This document shows, piece by piece, positions 25,278 to 34,076 of a stretch of DNA of 49,401 nucleotides; position 1 is the stretch's first letter; each line of letters opens with the position of its first letter. The stretch is from Lachnospiraceae bacterium (lineage in GTDB: Bacteria; Bacillota; Clostridia; Lachnospirales; Lachnospiraceae), in the NCBI GenBank assembly GCA_004558185.1, contig SFDP01000012.1, positions 1 to 49,401 of the forward strand. The letters run 5' to 3'. The position numbers and the translations under genes were made by a program. The notes below the pieces were generated by a model. It had not been told where the DNA came from, did no database searches, and saw only the letters and a program-made list of their open reading frames with translations.

Positions 25278-26786
25278 ATGAAAGAAAAGTATCTAACAAA
25301 GCACAATATACAAAAAGGGCTTGTCTTACTGCTCTATGTTGTCTTCAATGGAGTGCTGCTATGGCGGCATGAGATGTGGAGAGATGAAATTAATGTCTGG
25401 CTAATGGGAAGGGATCTTTCCATTGCAGAATTATTCAGGGAGATCAAATACCAGGGGCATCCCTGTCTATGGTATTTGCTTATCATGCCCTTTGTCAGAC
25501 TGGGATTTCCCTGCCGCATTATGGGAATCATCAGCCTTACAGCCATGACTTTTGCAGCAGGGCTTTATCTGCACAAGGCACCATTTAACTTCTGGATTAA
25601 GAGCATTTCTTTGTTTAGCCCGATTTTTACTTACTATTATGCAGAAATTGCAAGAGGCTACTGTCTGGTAGCCCTACTGATCGTGGTCCTGGCCTGTTTT
25701 CATCCCAAAAGAAATGACAGACCCTTTGTCTATGGAATTTTACTGGGATTACTGGTACAGGCAGATACCATAGCCCTTCCCATAGCGGGAATGCTGTCCC
25801 TGATGTGGCTGGGGGAAAATACGGCAGAAAGCATAAAAGAAAAGAAGTTCCGCTGGCTGCTGACGGCGGCTAAGGGGCTTTGGATTCCTCTCTTAAGTCT
25901 GGGTCTGTGGATTCTGCAGTTTTATCAGGTGTCCGACAGTCCGGTATTTGAAATCCGAAGAGTGGGCATAGGGCAGCTTATCCGGGAATGTACAGATTTT
26001 TCTCTTTGGATATTGGAGCGCCTTACCGGAATCCCCAAAGGAACAGGAATTTGGATTTATGCCATCACAGGATTTCTGGTATTGGCAGTCAGCTTTCAGA
26101 AGAAGAGATTCTGGCCCATATTGGTTATGCTGGGAACGTTGGCTTTTCAATGTTTATTCAGCCGTCTGGTCTATGAACTGAACATCTGGCATTTTATCAG
26201 TTTATGCTTTGTGTATATTTGGATGCTTTGGATACTGGGAGAGGAAAAGGAAGATTTTTCGATCAAAGCAATCAAAACAGGCAAATGGTCAGCCTGCGGT
26301 CTGCAGCTTGTTCTTTTGCTGCTGTCGGTTTTCATGTTTGGCCGATGGAATTATCCCAATGAAGCCTCCAGCCTGTCTAATGCACTTTGGGGCTCCTATT
26401 CGGATGGGGTATATGCGGCCCGTTTTCTTCAGGAAAACCTATCCACAGAGGAAGTAATTGTAACGGCAAATGTACCCTATACCTCAACCATATGGGGATT
26501 TGCGAAAGAATACAGAGCTTATTTTGCGGGAAGCGGTGAATTGGCTTCTTATGCGGATTGGAGCAAAAAGCAATCCCAGGATATTTCCTTTTCTCAGTTA
26601 ATGGAATGGGTGGCTGTTAGCTTCCCGGAGAAAGAGAGCTTTGTGTTTATCGACAGTAATGAGTCTTATGTTACGGGAGCGCAGGATTATCTTTCTGAGA
26701 ATGCACTGATTTATCGTACTGCGACACCCTCTGCAAGACAGGAGGACTACAGTATTTATCGAGTTTGGTTAAAGGAAAATGAATAG
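25278..26786 (+). CDS. GT39/ArnT-like integral membrane glycosyltransferase (GT-C)
   Basis: 502 aa, about 10-11 membrane spans and a C-terminal soluble domain. The first outer loop reads WRHEMWRDEINVWLMGRDLS, with the D-E pair expected for GT-C enzymes. A second loop has YYAEIARGYCL, similar to the E-x-R-x-Y motif of PMT/ArnT-like proteins. The ribosome binding site is weak. It stands alone between two terminators. Likely role: adding a sugar from a polyprenyl-P donor to an outer-face acceptor. Confidence 0.65.
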   Translation: MKEKYLTKHNIQKGLVLLLYVVFNGVLLWRHEMWRDEINVWLMGRDLSIAELFREIKYQGHPCLWYLLIMPFVRLGFPCRIMGIISLTAMTFAAGLYLHKAPFNFWIKSISLFSPIFTYYYAEIARGYCLVALLIVVLACFHPKRNDRPFVYGILLGLLVQADTIALPIAGMLSLMWLGENTAESIKEKKFRWLLTAAKGLWIPLLSLGLWILQFYQVSDSPVFEIRRVGIGQLIRECTDFSLWILERLTGIPKGTGIWIYAITGFLVLAVSFQKKRFWPILVMLGTLAFQCLFSRLVYELNIWHFISLCFVYIWMLWILGEEKEDFSIKAIKTGKWSACGLQLVLLLLSVFMFGRWNYPNEASSLSNALWGSYSDGVYAARFLQENLSTEEVIVTANVPYTSTIWGFAKEYRAYFAGSGELASYADWSKKQSQDISFSQLMEWVAVSFPEKESFVFIDSNESYVTGAQDYLSENALIYRTATPSARQEDYSIYRVWLKENE

Positions 26787-26808
26787 GAAAAGCAGTGTAT
26801 AATAAAAC

Positions 26809-26842
26809 AACAGGGCCGGGGAAGGGAATTCGCCGGCCTGTT
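26809..26842. terminator. Bidirectional terminator between convergent genes
   Basis: AACAGGGCCGG against CCGGCCTGTT with one bulged G and a ~13-nt loop. It is followed by CTGTCTT on the plus strand and GTTTTATT on the minus strand. It serves the GT-C gene (plus) and the FliD-like gene (minus). Confidence 0.65.
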
Positions 26843-26876
26843 CTGTCTTAAAGATGGTGTATTGATACATTGGATA

Positions 26877-28190
26877 TCAGCAATAATAGTTAAATAGTAA
26901 ACCACTGTAATTACTGGTCAGATAGGGACTAAGTAAATTCTTGCCCGGATTCCTGTAGACTACGATGGTTTTGTTGGCATAATTTAAAGGATCTCTGGAC
27001 ACGGATTCACTCTTCTGATAGAGAGAAGAAGAAAAGTCCTTCAGAGGCGCCAGTAAATCTGTTGCCTCATCAGCTTCTGCAGCCTGAGAAAGTAAATCGT
27101 CGTCAATGGTCAGGGAACCATCCTCTGCTTTGGTGATGCCTATGGCATCCAGCTCGTTGTAATAAAGGTTGGTAATTCCGCCGAATTCACGAACCAGCTT
27201 GCTGCTGCCTGCTTTATTGCTGCGGTATTCATCCATAGCCTGCAGGAAAGAGTTGTAGCCACCGATCAAAGCATGGATATTGTGCTTTATGGATTCGGTA
27301 TTGGGCTTCACGCCTACGGTAACGGTTTCGTTTCCTTCCGGAGATATCCCGTAAAGGTTAACCAGATAATCGTGTCCAATGCTGAAATGATTGGAAGAAG
27401 AGGACCTTTCTTCCCCGTCAACGGTAAAACGGGCATTGGAAGCGACATTCATCACATAGTTAATTCCTAAATAGTCTACGGAACCCTGCTGCATACTGGC
27501 TCTCTGGTCGCTGATGGTAAAAATAGGCTTAAAGGTCCCGTCAGCATCGGGTGTGCTCCCCGTACGGCTGGAGGCAATACGCAGGGCATAGGTATTGTTT
27601 ACTCCTTCCACGATACTGGCATTCAAGCCGATATTAGCATGGTTAATCAGGCGTGACAGCTTGCTCTGGACATCGTAGTTACGATCCTCATTCCCGATAG
27701 AATACTGAAATTCATAGCTGACGCCATTGATGCTGACATCAAAAGAATAATTTCCCGGCTCAAGCTCAAGCTCGTAGGCGGGTAGAAAATGCCCCACATT
27801 AACCTGAGGAGCAGCCAAAGCCTTTACCTCGATCTGATAGCTGGGTATCTCCTCTGAGGAACCGCCGCTTCCAATGTATTCTGCGGAAAGAACATTCTCG
27901 TTACTGGAATAAGCGATGTTATTCTTGAAAAAATCATCCTCTTTTCTTCCTGCTGACTGTAGGATGGTATGCTGTAGCTGACGGGCATTCTCTTTTAGGG
28001 AAACGGCAAAGGATTTGGTATCCTCACCACGCGCTAAAATGTAGAGAGGAGCCTCTTTGTTTATTTTCAGAATGTTGCTGTAGATGTCCTTCAGCTCCCC
28101 TTTTTTATGGCTGTCCAGTTTGGCATCGCTCTTGGGAGCATAGGTAGTCATATAATAATTATAAATAGAAGTCATTATTGTATTAGCCAT
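26877..28190 (-). CDS. FliD-like (flagellar filament cap-like) protein
   Basis: 437 aa from the ATG at 28190 behind AGGAGAGGG; a longer frame to 28292 lacks a site. It resembles FliD/HAP2 in the middle: YQIEVKALAAPQVNVG (the LAxxQ strand), then YSFDVSINGVSYEFQYSIG and LSRLINHANIGLNASIVEG, like the hook IN-type repeats. The C-terminal part has LIGGYNSFLQAMDEYR. No signal peptide is visible, consistent with flagellar-type export. The final ~40 residues (YANKTIVVYRNPG... to the terminal Cys) are not typical FliD. No other flagellar gene is in the window, so it may be an exported surface protein in a non-flagellar setting. Confidence is good for FliD-like architecture, low for function. Confidence 0.6.
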   Translation of the reverse strand: MANTIMTSIYNYYMTTYAPKSDAKLDSHKKGELKDIYSNILKINKEAPLYILARGEDTKSFAVSLKENARQLQHTILQSAGRKEDDFFKNNIAYSSNENVLSAEYIGSGGSSEEIPSYQIEVKALAAPQVNVGHFLPAYELELEPGNYSFDVSINGVSYEFQYSIGNEDRNYDVQSKLSRLINHANIGLNASIVEGVNNTYALRIASSRTGSTPDADGTFKPIFTISDQRASMQQGSVDYLGINYVMNVASNARFTVDGEERSSSSNHFSIGHDYLVNLYGISPEGNETVTVGVKPNTESIKHNIHALIGGYNSFLQAMDEYRSNKAGSSKLVREFGGITNLYYNELDAIGITKAEDGSLTIDDDLLSQAAEADEATDLLAPLKDFSSSLYQKSESVSRDPLNYANKTIVVYRNPGKNLLSPYLTSNYSGLLFNYYC

Positions 28191-28405
28191 AATCCCTCTC
28201 CTTTCTTCCGTGATGGAGTAATATTTGATGTACTTGATATCTCTCAGCAGATTCAGATACCGTTTCAATCCGTTGTATGTACATCTGGGCATAATAAGCT
28301 ACTATTTTAAGATATATCGGCAAAATAATGATGAAACTGTAGAGAAATAATTCAAAAGTAGAATTTCTTCCCATTCTGTGGTATTCTTTAGAAATAAAAA
28401 CAGGA

Positions 28406-28440
28406 AACTATTCAGTACCCCATCCGCAAAACAGAAACGG
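28406..28440 (-). repeat. Partial copy of the MITE-like element, minus strand
   Basis: Read on the minus strand: TTTTGCGGATGGGGTACTGA then ATAG, matching the 3' end of the element at 16742-16878 (TTTTGCGAATGGGATTCTGA, ATAG). It lies in the divergent gap between the FliD-like gene and the DUF6056-like gene. The rest of this 294-bp gap shows no gene. Confidence 0.5.
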
Positions 28441-28484
28441 ATTGGGAACGCAGGGAGAACAGACTGCCGAAAGGAGCAGATATA

Positions 28485-29843
28485 ATGATTAAAGAAAAAC
28501 AGCGAATCGTCTTTGGAGGTCTTGTGGGCATGAGCTTCCTGGCAATATTAATCTATAATTTCCTCACCCCTTTAATGAGTGATGATCTCCTGTTTGATGA
28601 AAGCCTTTATCAGTCGATAGGGGATATTTTTCGTGAAGAATACCACCAGTATATGACTTGGAATGGGCGCTCGGTACTGCAGATCATTCTGAAAATTTTC
28701 AGTCTTTTGCCCAAATGGGTGTTCAATATCTGTAACAGCCTGTGCTTTGTCTATACTTGCTTATTGATCTATTGGAACATCAATGGAAGAAAGCAATACG
28801 ATTGTCTTTTGTATATATTGATCCAGCTCTGTATGTGGAACTTTAGTGTGGACTTTGATCAGACTGTACTGTGGTTAGGGGGAGCCTGCAATTATTTGTG
28901 GGGAATCATGATTATCCTGAGCTTTATCACCCTCTATCGCCATATGCTGGAAAAAGGAAAACGGCAGGAAAAAATATCTCCCGCAATGTGGGTGCTTTTG
29001 ATTTTACTTGGCTTTTTGGCAGGCTGGGGAAATGAAAATACCTCCGGCGGAGCCATTTTCATCGTAATTCTGTTCAGTCTGATTTATATAGCGGAAAATA
29101 AACGGGTAGAGAAGTGGATGCCGGCAGGACTGGCTGCTGCTGTCGCAGGCTTTCTTTTCCTGCTGCTGGCTCCGGGAAACGCAGTCAGAGGTTCGATTAT
29201 GAAGGAAGGGGAAACTTATAGTGGATTGTCAGCTCTGATCAGCCGGGGGCTGAAAATTTTTAAGGCGGTAGATGCCCTTTTATTGATGTATATGGTTGTA
29301 ATCTGTATTTTGGGAGTGTATTTCTATTATGAGAAGAAAAGGCTGAAGGAGTTCAGAAACCTTGCAGTTTTTGCCCTGGCTTCTCTGGCAACAGCAGCAG
29401 TTTTGGTGTTTACGCCGGAACCTATGGCGCGTGCTTACTATGGAGCCAATATTTATATGATGATAGCAGCGCTTATGATGCTCTGGAAGCTGAAGGAGAC
29501 AGACAAGCCCTGGTATGTATTGAAGGTGGGTGCAATCTTGGCAGGCGCCTTGGCATTTCTCTTTATTTATATAGAAGAAGGGGCTAATCTGGCACGTATT
29601 CTCAGAGAGGTCAGAGAACGGGAGAACTATATAGCTGAAGAAACAAAAAAAGGGAATCGTGATCTGACTCTGCCCATGCTCAGGCCTGCGTTCAAAAGTC
29701 CATACAGCTTTATGTATGACAGTGATCTCTCTTTGGATGAGGAGTTCTGGATAAACAAGGTGTTCTGTATTGCCTATGATCTGGATAGCGTAACGGTATT
29801 GACCAGAGATGACTGGGACATATATATGGGAGTGGAAGAATAG
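28485..29843 (+). CDS. DUF6056-like multi-span membrane protein (probable GT-C fold)
   Basis: 452 aa, about 11 membrane spans, start behind AAAGGAG. The first outer loop has MSDDLLFDESLYQSIGDIF and then YMTWNGRSVLQ; later come WLGGACNYLWG and GWGNENTSGGAIF. These are the features I associate with DUF6056 proteins, which occur near surface polysaccharide genes of Firmicutes and streptococci and look like GT-C enzymes. The D-D in the first loop could be catalytic. It is the last gene of the glycan region; the ribosomal promoter starts 55 bp after its stop. Function not demonstrated. Confidence 0.65.
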   Translation: MIKEKQRIVFGGLVGMSFLAILIYNFLTPLMSDDLLFDESLYQSIGDIFREEYHQYMTWNGRSVLQIILKIFSLLPKWVFNICNSLCFVYTCLLIYWNINGRKQYDCLLYILIQLCMWNFSVDFDQTVLWLGGACNYLWGIMIILSFITLYRHMLEKGKRQEKISPAMWVLLILLGFLAGWGNENTSGGAIFIVILFSLIYIAENKRVEKWMPAGLAAAVAGFLFLLLAPGNAVRGSIMKEGETYSGLSALISRGLKIFKAVDALLLMYMVVICILGVYFYYEKKRLKEFRNLAVFALASLATAAVLVFTPEPMARAYYGANIYMMIAALMMLWKLKETDKPWYVLKVGAILAGALAFLFIYIEEGANLARILREVRERENYIAEETKKGNRDLTLPMLRPAFKSPYSFMYDSDLSLDEEFWINKVFCIAYDLDSVTVLTRDDWDIYMGVEE

Positions 29844-29897
29844 CAGAATAGGGGAATAGGGAGAATAGGGATTTTCCCTAAAATCTGGTGAAAAACA

Positions 29898-29926
29898 TTG
29901 ACATTTCTATCCGGCTGTGCTACATT
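29898..29926 (+). promoter_or_regulatory. Promoter of rpmG-secE-nusG
   Basis: TTGACA (29898-29903), 17 nt, TACATT (29921-29926), about 75 bp before the rpmG start. It marks the border between the glycan locus and the translation/transcription genes. Confidence 0.75.
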
Positions 29927-30000
29927 TAAGCAGCGAGATTGGAATGAGGTCTTTTTTTTATGCTCTGATTTCGAGTTTTGAAAAAAAAGGAGGTGGCAAA

Positions 30001-30150
30001 ATGCGTACAAGAATTACTCTGGCGTGTACCGAATGCAAGCAGCGTAACTATAATACCACAAAAGATAAGAAGACGCATCCGGACAGAATGGAAACGAAAA
30101 AGTATTGTAGATTCTGCAGGACTCACACATTGCACAAAGAAACCAAATAA
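30001..30150 (+). CDS. rpmG: 50S ribosomal protein L33
   Basis: 49 aa, start behind AAGGAGGTGG. It carries two Cys pairs (CTEC near residues 10-13 and CRFC near 36-39), so it is the zinc-binding form of L33, with the conserved YNTTKDK and KYCRFCRTHTLHKE. L33 binds 23S rRNA near the E site of the large subunit. It sits in the standard Firmicutes rpmG-secE-nusG order. Confidence 0.96.
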   Translation: MRTRITLACTECKQRNYNTTKDKKTHPDRMETKKYCRFCRTHTLHKETK

Positions 30151-30195
30151 TTGTTGTTGACTCCGGCACATTTGTGTCGACGAAAGGAGTTCGAA

Positions 30196-30402
30196 ATGGG
30201 AGATTCCAAAAATACAGAGAAAACACCCAAGCCCAGTTTCTGGAAAGGTGTGAAAGCTGAATTTAAGAAAATTTCATGGCCGGACAGGACAAAGATTTTC
30301 AAGCAATCTGTAGCAGTTATTTGCATTTCACTTGTGTTGGGATTTATCATTACTCTGTTGGATACAATTCTCCAGTACGGGGTAAACCTGTTGACAATGT
30401 AA
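30196..30402 (+). CDS. secE: Preprotein translocase subunit SecE
   Basis: 68 aa from the ATG at 30196 behind AAAGGAG. The conserved cytoplasmic amphipathic part is FWKGVKAEFKKISWPDRTK, followed by a single membrane span (about 40-62). This is the short single-span SecE of Gram-positive bacteria, which stabilises SecY in the translocon. It is located between rpmG and nusG as usual. Confidence 0.95.
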   Translation: MGDSKNTEKTPKPSFWKGVKAEFKKISWPDRTKIFKQSVAVICISLVLGFIITLLDTILQYGVNLLTM

Positions 30403-30417
30403 GCGTGAGGTGATTGT

Positions 30418-30936
30418 ATGGCAGAAGCAAACTGGTATGTAGTGCATACCTATTCCGGATATGAGAACAAGGTAAAGGCCAATATCGAGAAGACCATTGA
30501 GAACAGAGGTCTCCAAGAGGAAATCCTTGAAGTACGCGTTCCCATGGAAGACATCGTGGAAGTAAAGAATGGAAGTCGTAAGACCGTTCAGAAGAAGATG
30601 TTTCCCGGATATGTTTTAATCAATATGGTGATGAATGACGACACATGGTATGTTGTTCGAAACACGAGAGGCGTAACTGGCTTTGTTGGGCCGGGAAGTA
30701 AACCTGTACCCCTCACAGAGGCCGAGATGAAGCCCTTGGGTATCAAGAAAGACATTGTATCCGTTGATTTTGCAGAAGGCGACATGATTGTGGTGGTTGC
30801 CGGTGCATGGAAGGATACCGTAGGTGCTGTTCAGAGAATTGATTACAATAAAGGAACGGCCACTATCAATGTAGAGATGTTCGGCAGAGAAACACCTGTC
30901 GAGATCAGTTTTGAAGATGTTCGTAAGATGAACTGA
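30418..30936 (+). CDS. nusG: Transcription termination/antitermination factor NusG
   Basis: 172 aa. The N-terminal NGN domain starts NWYVVHTYSGYENKVKANIE and includes MFPGYVLINMVMNDDTWYVV. A C-terminal KOW domain has GDMIVVVAGAWKDTVGAVQ and ETPVEISFEDVRKM. It binds RNA polymerase and modulates pausing and termination. It begins 15 bp after secE with a GTGAGGTG site. Confidence 0.97.
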   Translation: MAEANWYVVHTYSGYENKVKANIEKTIENRGLQEEILEVRVPMEDIVEVKNGSRKTVQKKMFPGYVLINMVMNDDTWYVVRNTRGVTGFVGPGSKPVPLTEAEMKPLGIKKDIVSVDFAEGDMIVVVAGAWKDTVGAVQRIDYNKGTATINVEMFGRETPVEISFEDVRKMN

Positions 30937-31042
30937 TGCTGTTTAGAAGAAGCAGCCACATGGAGATGTGGGAAATAGGTAAGCGGATTATTTAAGTAAG
31001 GCGCTTTTTAAATCGAAGTTTGGCGGCTGTTGCCGTTTAACG

Positions 31043-31071
31043 GTGGAAGGGTCACCTAGCCCATGGACCAC
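31043..31071 (+). promoter_or_regulatory. Candidate L1-binding leader hairpin upstream of rplK
   Basis: GTGG (31043-31046) pairs with CCAC (31068-31071) and an inner GGG (31049-31051) with CCC (31060-31062), with small internal loops. In many bacteria L1 represses its own rplK-rplA mRNA through a site mimicking its 23S target just before rplK. Position fits; the structural match is my reading and not verified. Confidence 0.35.
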
Positions 31072-31096
31072 AATATATTTTATAGGAGGTGCCATC

Positions 31097-31522
31097 ATGG
31101 CAAAAAAAGTAGAAGGATATATTAAGTTACAGATCCCTGCTGGTAAAGCAACACCAGCTCCCCCGGTTGGACCTGCTCTGGGTCAGCATGGTGTGAATAT
31201 CGTAGAATTTACCAAACAGTTTAATGCGAGAACAGCAGATAAAGGTGATTTAATCATCCCTGTTGTGATTACCGTTTATGCAGACAGAAGTTTCAGTTTT
31301 GTTACCAAAACTCCTCCTGCAGCAGTGCTGCTGAAAAAAGCCTGCAACATCAAATCCGGTTCAGGTGTGCCGAACAAGCAGAAGGTAGCCAGCATTTCCA
31401 AGGCTAAGATTCAGGAAATTGCAGAAATGAAGATGCCGGATCTTAATGCAGCAAGTCTGGAAGCAGCAATGAGCATGATTGCCGGAACTGCACGCAGTAT
31501 GGGAATTACCGTAGAAGATTAA
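31097..31522 (+). CDS. rplK: 50S ribosomal protein L11
   Basis: 141 aa from the ATG at 31097 behind AGGAGGTG; an in-frame GTG at 31043 lies in the leader hairpin and is not a credible start. It contains the proline-rich IPAGKATPAPPVGPALG, the NIVEFTKQFN linker and KPPxA-like TKTPPAAVLLKK. L11 binds the GTPase-associated centre of 23S rRNA. The length is standard. Confidence 0.97.
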   Translation: MAKKVEGYIKLQIPAGKATPAPPVGPALGQHGVNIVEFTKQFNARTADKGDLIIPVVITVYADRSFSFVTKTPPAAVLLKKACNIKSGSGVPNKQKVASISKAKIQEIAEMKMPDLNAASLEAAMSMIAGTARSMGITVED

Positions 31523-31587
31523 TTCGTAAAGGAGAGCAATGAAGGATATTCTTCATTGGATTTGGGGAAGGAGTGTAACAAAACGAC

Positions 31588-32277
31588 ATGAAACATGGAA
31601 AGAAATATAGCGAAACTGCTAAGTTAGTAGATTCCGCAACTCAGTATGAAACTGCTGATGCCATTGCTTTGGTGAAAAAGACTGCAGTTGCAAAATTTGA
31701 TGAAACGATTGAAGTACACATCAGAACAGGATGTGATGGACGCCATGCAGAACAGCAGATTCGTGGCGCAGTAGTGCTGCCTAACGGAACGGGTAAAACC
31801 GTTCGGGTTCTGGTATTTGCCAAGGGCGACAAGGTTAATGAGGCAGAGGCTGCGGGTGCAGATCATGTAGGCGGAGAAGAATTGATTCCCAAGATTCAGA
31901 ACGAAGGCTGGCTGGATTTTGATGTGGTAGTAGCTACACCGGATATGATGGGTGTTGTTGGTCGTCTGGGTAAGGTTTTGGGTCCTAAGGGACTGATGCC
32001 CAACCCTAAGGCAGGTACCGTTACCATGGATGTAACTAAGGCGATTAATGATATTAAGGCCGGTAAAATCGAATACAGATTGGATAAGAACAATATCATT
32101 CACTGCCCTATTGGTAAGGCTTCCTTTGCTGAGGAAAAATTGCAGGAAAACTTTAGTGCATTAATGGAGGCTATTGTAAAAGCTAAGCCCAGTGCATTAA
32201 AGGGACAGTATTTAAGAAGCATTACTCTGGCTTCTACCATGGGACCTGGGGTAAAGGTTTCCACGGCGAAGTTCTAG
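31588..32277 (+). CDS. rplA: 50S ribosomal protein L1
   Basis: 229 aa starting MKHGKKYSETAKLVD. It contains GPKGLMPNPKAGTV, the L1 signature, and the two-domain layout (IEVHIRTGCDGRH at the N-terminus, LRSITLASTMGPGVKV at the end). L1 binds the L1 stalk of 23S rRNA and represses the rplK-rplA message. It is followed by a strong terminator and then by an unrelated membrane protein gene rather than rplJ, which is unusual. Confidence 0.97.
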   Translation: MKHGKKYSETAKLVDSATQYETADAIALVKKTAVAKFDETIEVHIRTGCDGRHAEQQIRGAVVLPNGTGKTVRVLVFAKGDKVNEAEAAGADHVGGEELIPKIQNEGWLDFDVVVATPDMMGVVGRLGKVLGPKGLMPNPKAGTVTMDVTKAINDIKAGKIEYRLDKNNIIHCPIGKASFAEEKLQENFSALMEAIVKAKPSALKGQYLRSITLASTMGPGVKVSTAKF

Positions 32278-32342
32278 TACAACGTTTTGAGTTAACCGTA
32301 GTACATCAGATTTACCTGATGAGAGCTATGTGTTAGTGGAAT

Positions 32343-32395
32343 AGAGCTGTTGCAAAACCAGATGAATAATCTAGTAGTGCAATGGCTCTTTTTTT
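32343..32395 (+). terminator. Intrinsic terminator after rplA
   Basis: AGAGCTGTTGCA (32343-32354) pairs with TGCAATGGCTCT (32378-32389), 12 bp including two G-U pairs, then TTTTTTT (32389-32395). It separates rplK-rplA from the inserted membrane protein gene. Confidence 0.8.
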
Positions 32396-32485
32396 ATTAC
32401 TCAGGCGGTTAAAGCTCAAAAATTAAGGAAAGTAAGAATCGCATTAGGTAATACTTCCGAAACAGGAAAAGAGAGGTGGCAGGTT

Positions 32486-34042
32486 ATGAATAACGACATA
32501 TTAGCGATAGGAGCAGGAAGGATAAGACAGCAATGCAGGGTGTGTCTGGCAAGTGGCCTGATTGCAGGAGTTGTTACACATCTTTACATCATGACCAACA
32601 AACTGCCGAACTGGGACGATATCAATAATCTATATGGCTATGGGGGAGGAGACAGCTTTGGAAGGTGGATGCTTAAAATTTTACGTCCGCTTTCAGGGGT
32701 ATGGAGTGTGCCGGCACTTAATGGTATGCTGGCCATACTTTTTTTTGCGCTGTCAGCGTGTGTGATTTTGGAGACGCTTGAACTGCAAAGCTATTCTTCG
32801 GCTGTGCTCCTTCCGGTCATCATGCTTACCTTCCCGAGTGTAGCCAGTACGATGACGTTTATGTTTACGGTTAATACATATGCACTGGGGCTATGGATTG
32901 GCTGCATTGGAGTGTGGCTGAGTAAAAAATATGTTCATGGATGGATTCCGGGAGCAGCTTTGATGCTTCTGTGTCTTGCGGTATACCAGTCTTATATCTG
33001 TCTGTTTGCAGCGGTTTTGCTTTTTGACCTTGTATTAGGTATTTTTCGACAAAAAGATCTGGAAGCTGCCGTTAAAAGGGGGATCCATTATCTCCTGTCG
33101 CTGGTTCTGGCAATGGGCGGGTATCTTCTTGTTACCCCTCTCGTTTCAGGAGAACTGTCTGACTATCGGGGGATAGACAGTATGGGGAGGATTCAGCTTA
33201 CCCAGGTGCCGCATTTAATGGGAAGAGCCTATAAACGGATACTTGATTACTTTCTTATGGAGCCGATGAGCTATGTCAGCAAATTCGGGAGTATATTGAA
33301 TTGGCTGGTAATTCTGGCCGAAATCCTTCTGTTTGTCTATCTCCTGTGGAAGCTGGAAATTTATAAGAAGCTGCCATTGCTTATTTTAAGCTGCAGTCTG
33401 ATGGGCTTGATTCCACTGGCTTTATCCGGGATATATGTGATGGCTCCCCAGGTTAGTCAGGCATCTACCCTGATGCTTTACCAGTACGGCTTCGTTTATG
33501 TGGTTTTACTGGGTCTGACGGAGATTTTTCTGAACGAATTGGAGGGGCAGAATACAGGCTGGAAAAAAAGAGCAGGGCAGGTGTTGGGAGCAGTCTTTTT
33601 CCTTCTGGTTTTAGGAGTGGGGTATGATCATTATGTGTTGACCAATAATGCCTATTTTCGTATGGAGATCGCCTATGGAAGGATACACAGTTTCTATGAA
33701 AGGCTGTACAATAGGCTGGAAGAACAGGAGGGGTATCAGATAGGGGAGCCGATTGCTATCATGGGAGACTATTGGCCTGAACCCAATATTCTGTCATCGG
33801 CAGGCTTTGATCTGGACAGATATCAGGATATGGAGGGTATTTCTATGGAAAATGGCCTTTTCACAACGGGAGTAAGAAGGCAGTTTATGAGAACCTATCT
33901 GGGAATCGATTATGAAGAGGTCAGTGACGAATGGCAGCAGGAGTACATCAAAACGGAGGAATTTAAAAATAAACCTTCTTATCCTGAACAGGACTGTGTC
34001 TGGAAAAAGGATGGCATATGGGTAATCAAGGTGGCGAATTAA
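32486..34042 (+). CDS. GtrII-like multi-span membrane protein inserted between rplA and rplJ
   Basis: 518 aa, about 11-12 membrane spans, start behind AGAGGTGG. The first outer loop has NWDDINNLYGYGGGDSFGRW, then an N-terminal core similar in layout to the minus-strand protein at 2181 (acidic loop, G-R-W/I, polytopic core, soluble C-terminal domain with YPEQDCVWKKDGIWVIKV). It is best described as a GtrII-type glucosyltransferase-like (GT-C) protein. Its neighbours on both sides are ribosomal protein genes, but it is separated from them by the rplA terminator and by the rplJ promoter. Its own promoter is not obvious, so it may depend on read-through or a weak site in 32396-32470. The inserted segment suggests acquisition from the glycan locus (inference). 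Confidence 0.65.
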   Translation: MNNDILAIGAGRIRQQCRVCLASGLIAGVVTHLYIMTNKLPNWDDINNLYGYGGGDSFGRWMLKILRPLSGVWSVPALNGMLAILFFALSACVILETLELQSYSSAVLLPVIMLTFPSVASTMTFMFTVNTYALGLWIGCIGVWLSKKYVHGWIPGAALMLLCLAVYQSYICLFAAVLLFDLVLGIFRQKDLEAAVKRGIHYLLSLVLAMGGYLLVTPLVSGELSDYRGIDSMGRIQLTQVPHLMGRAYKRILDYFLMEPMSYVSKFGSILNWLVILAEILLFVYLLWKLEIYKKLPLLILSCSLMGLIPLALSGIYVMAPQVSQASTLMLYQYGFVYVVLLGLTEIFLNELEGQNTGWKKRAGQVLGAVFFLLVLGVGYDHYVLTNNAYFRMEIAYGRIHSFYERLYNRLEEQEGYQIGEPIAIMGDYWPEPNILSSAGFDLDRYQDMEGISMENGLFTTGVRRQFMRTYLGIDYEEVSDEWQQEYIKTEEFKNKPSYPEQDCVWKKDGIWVIKVAN

Positions 34043-34076
34043 ATTCTGTTCTGCAGATGATTTTGTGAAAAGCCCC

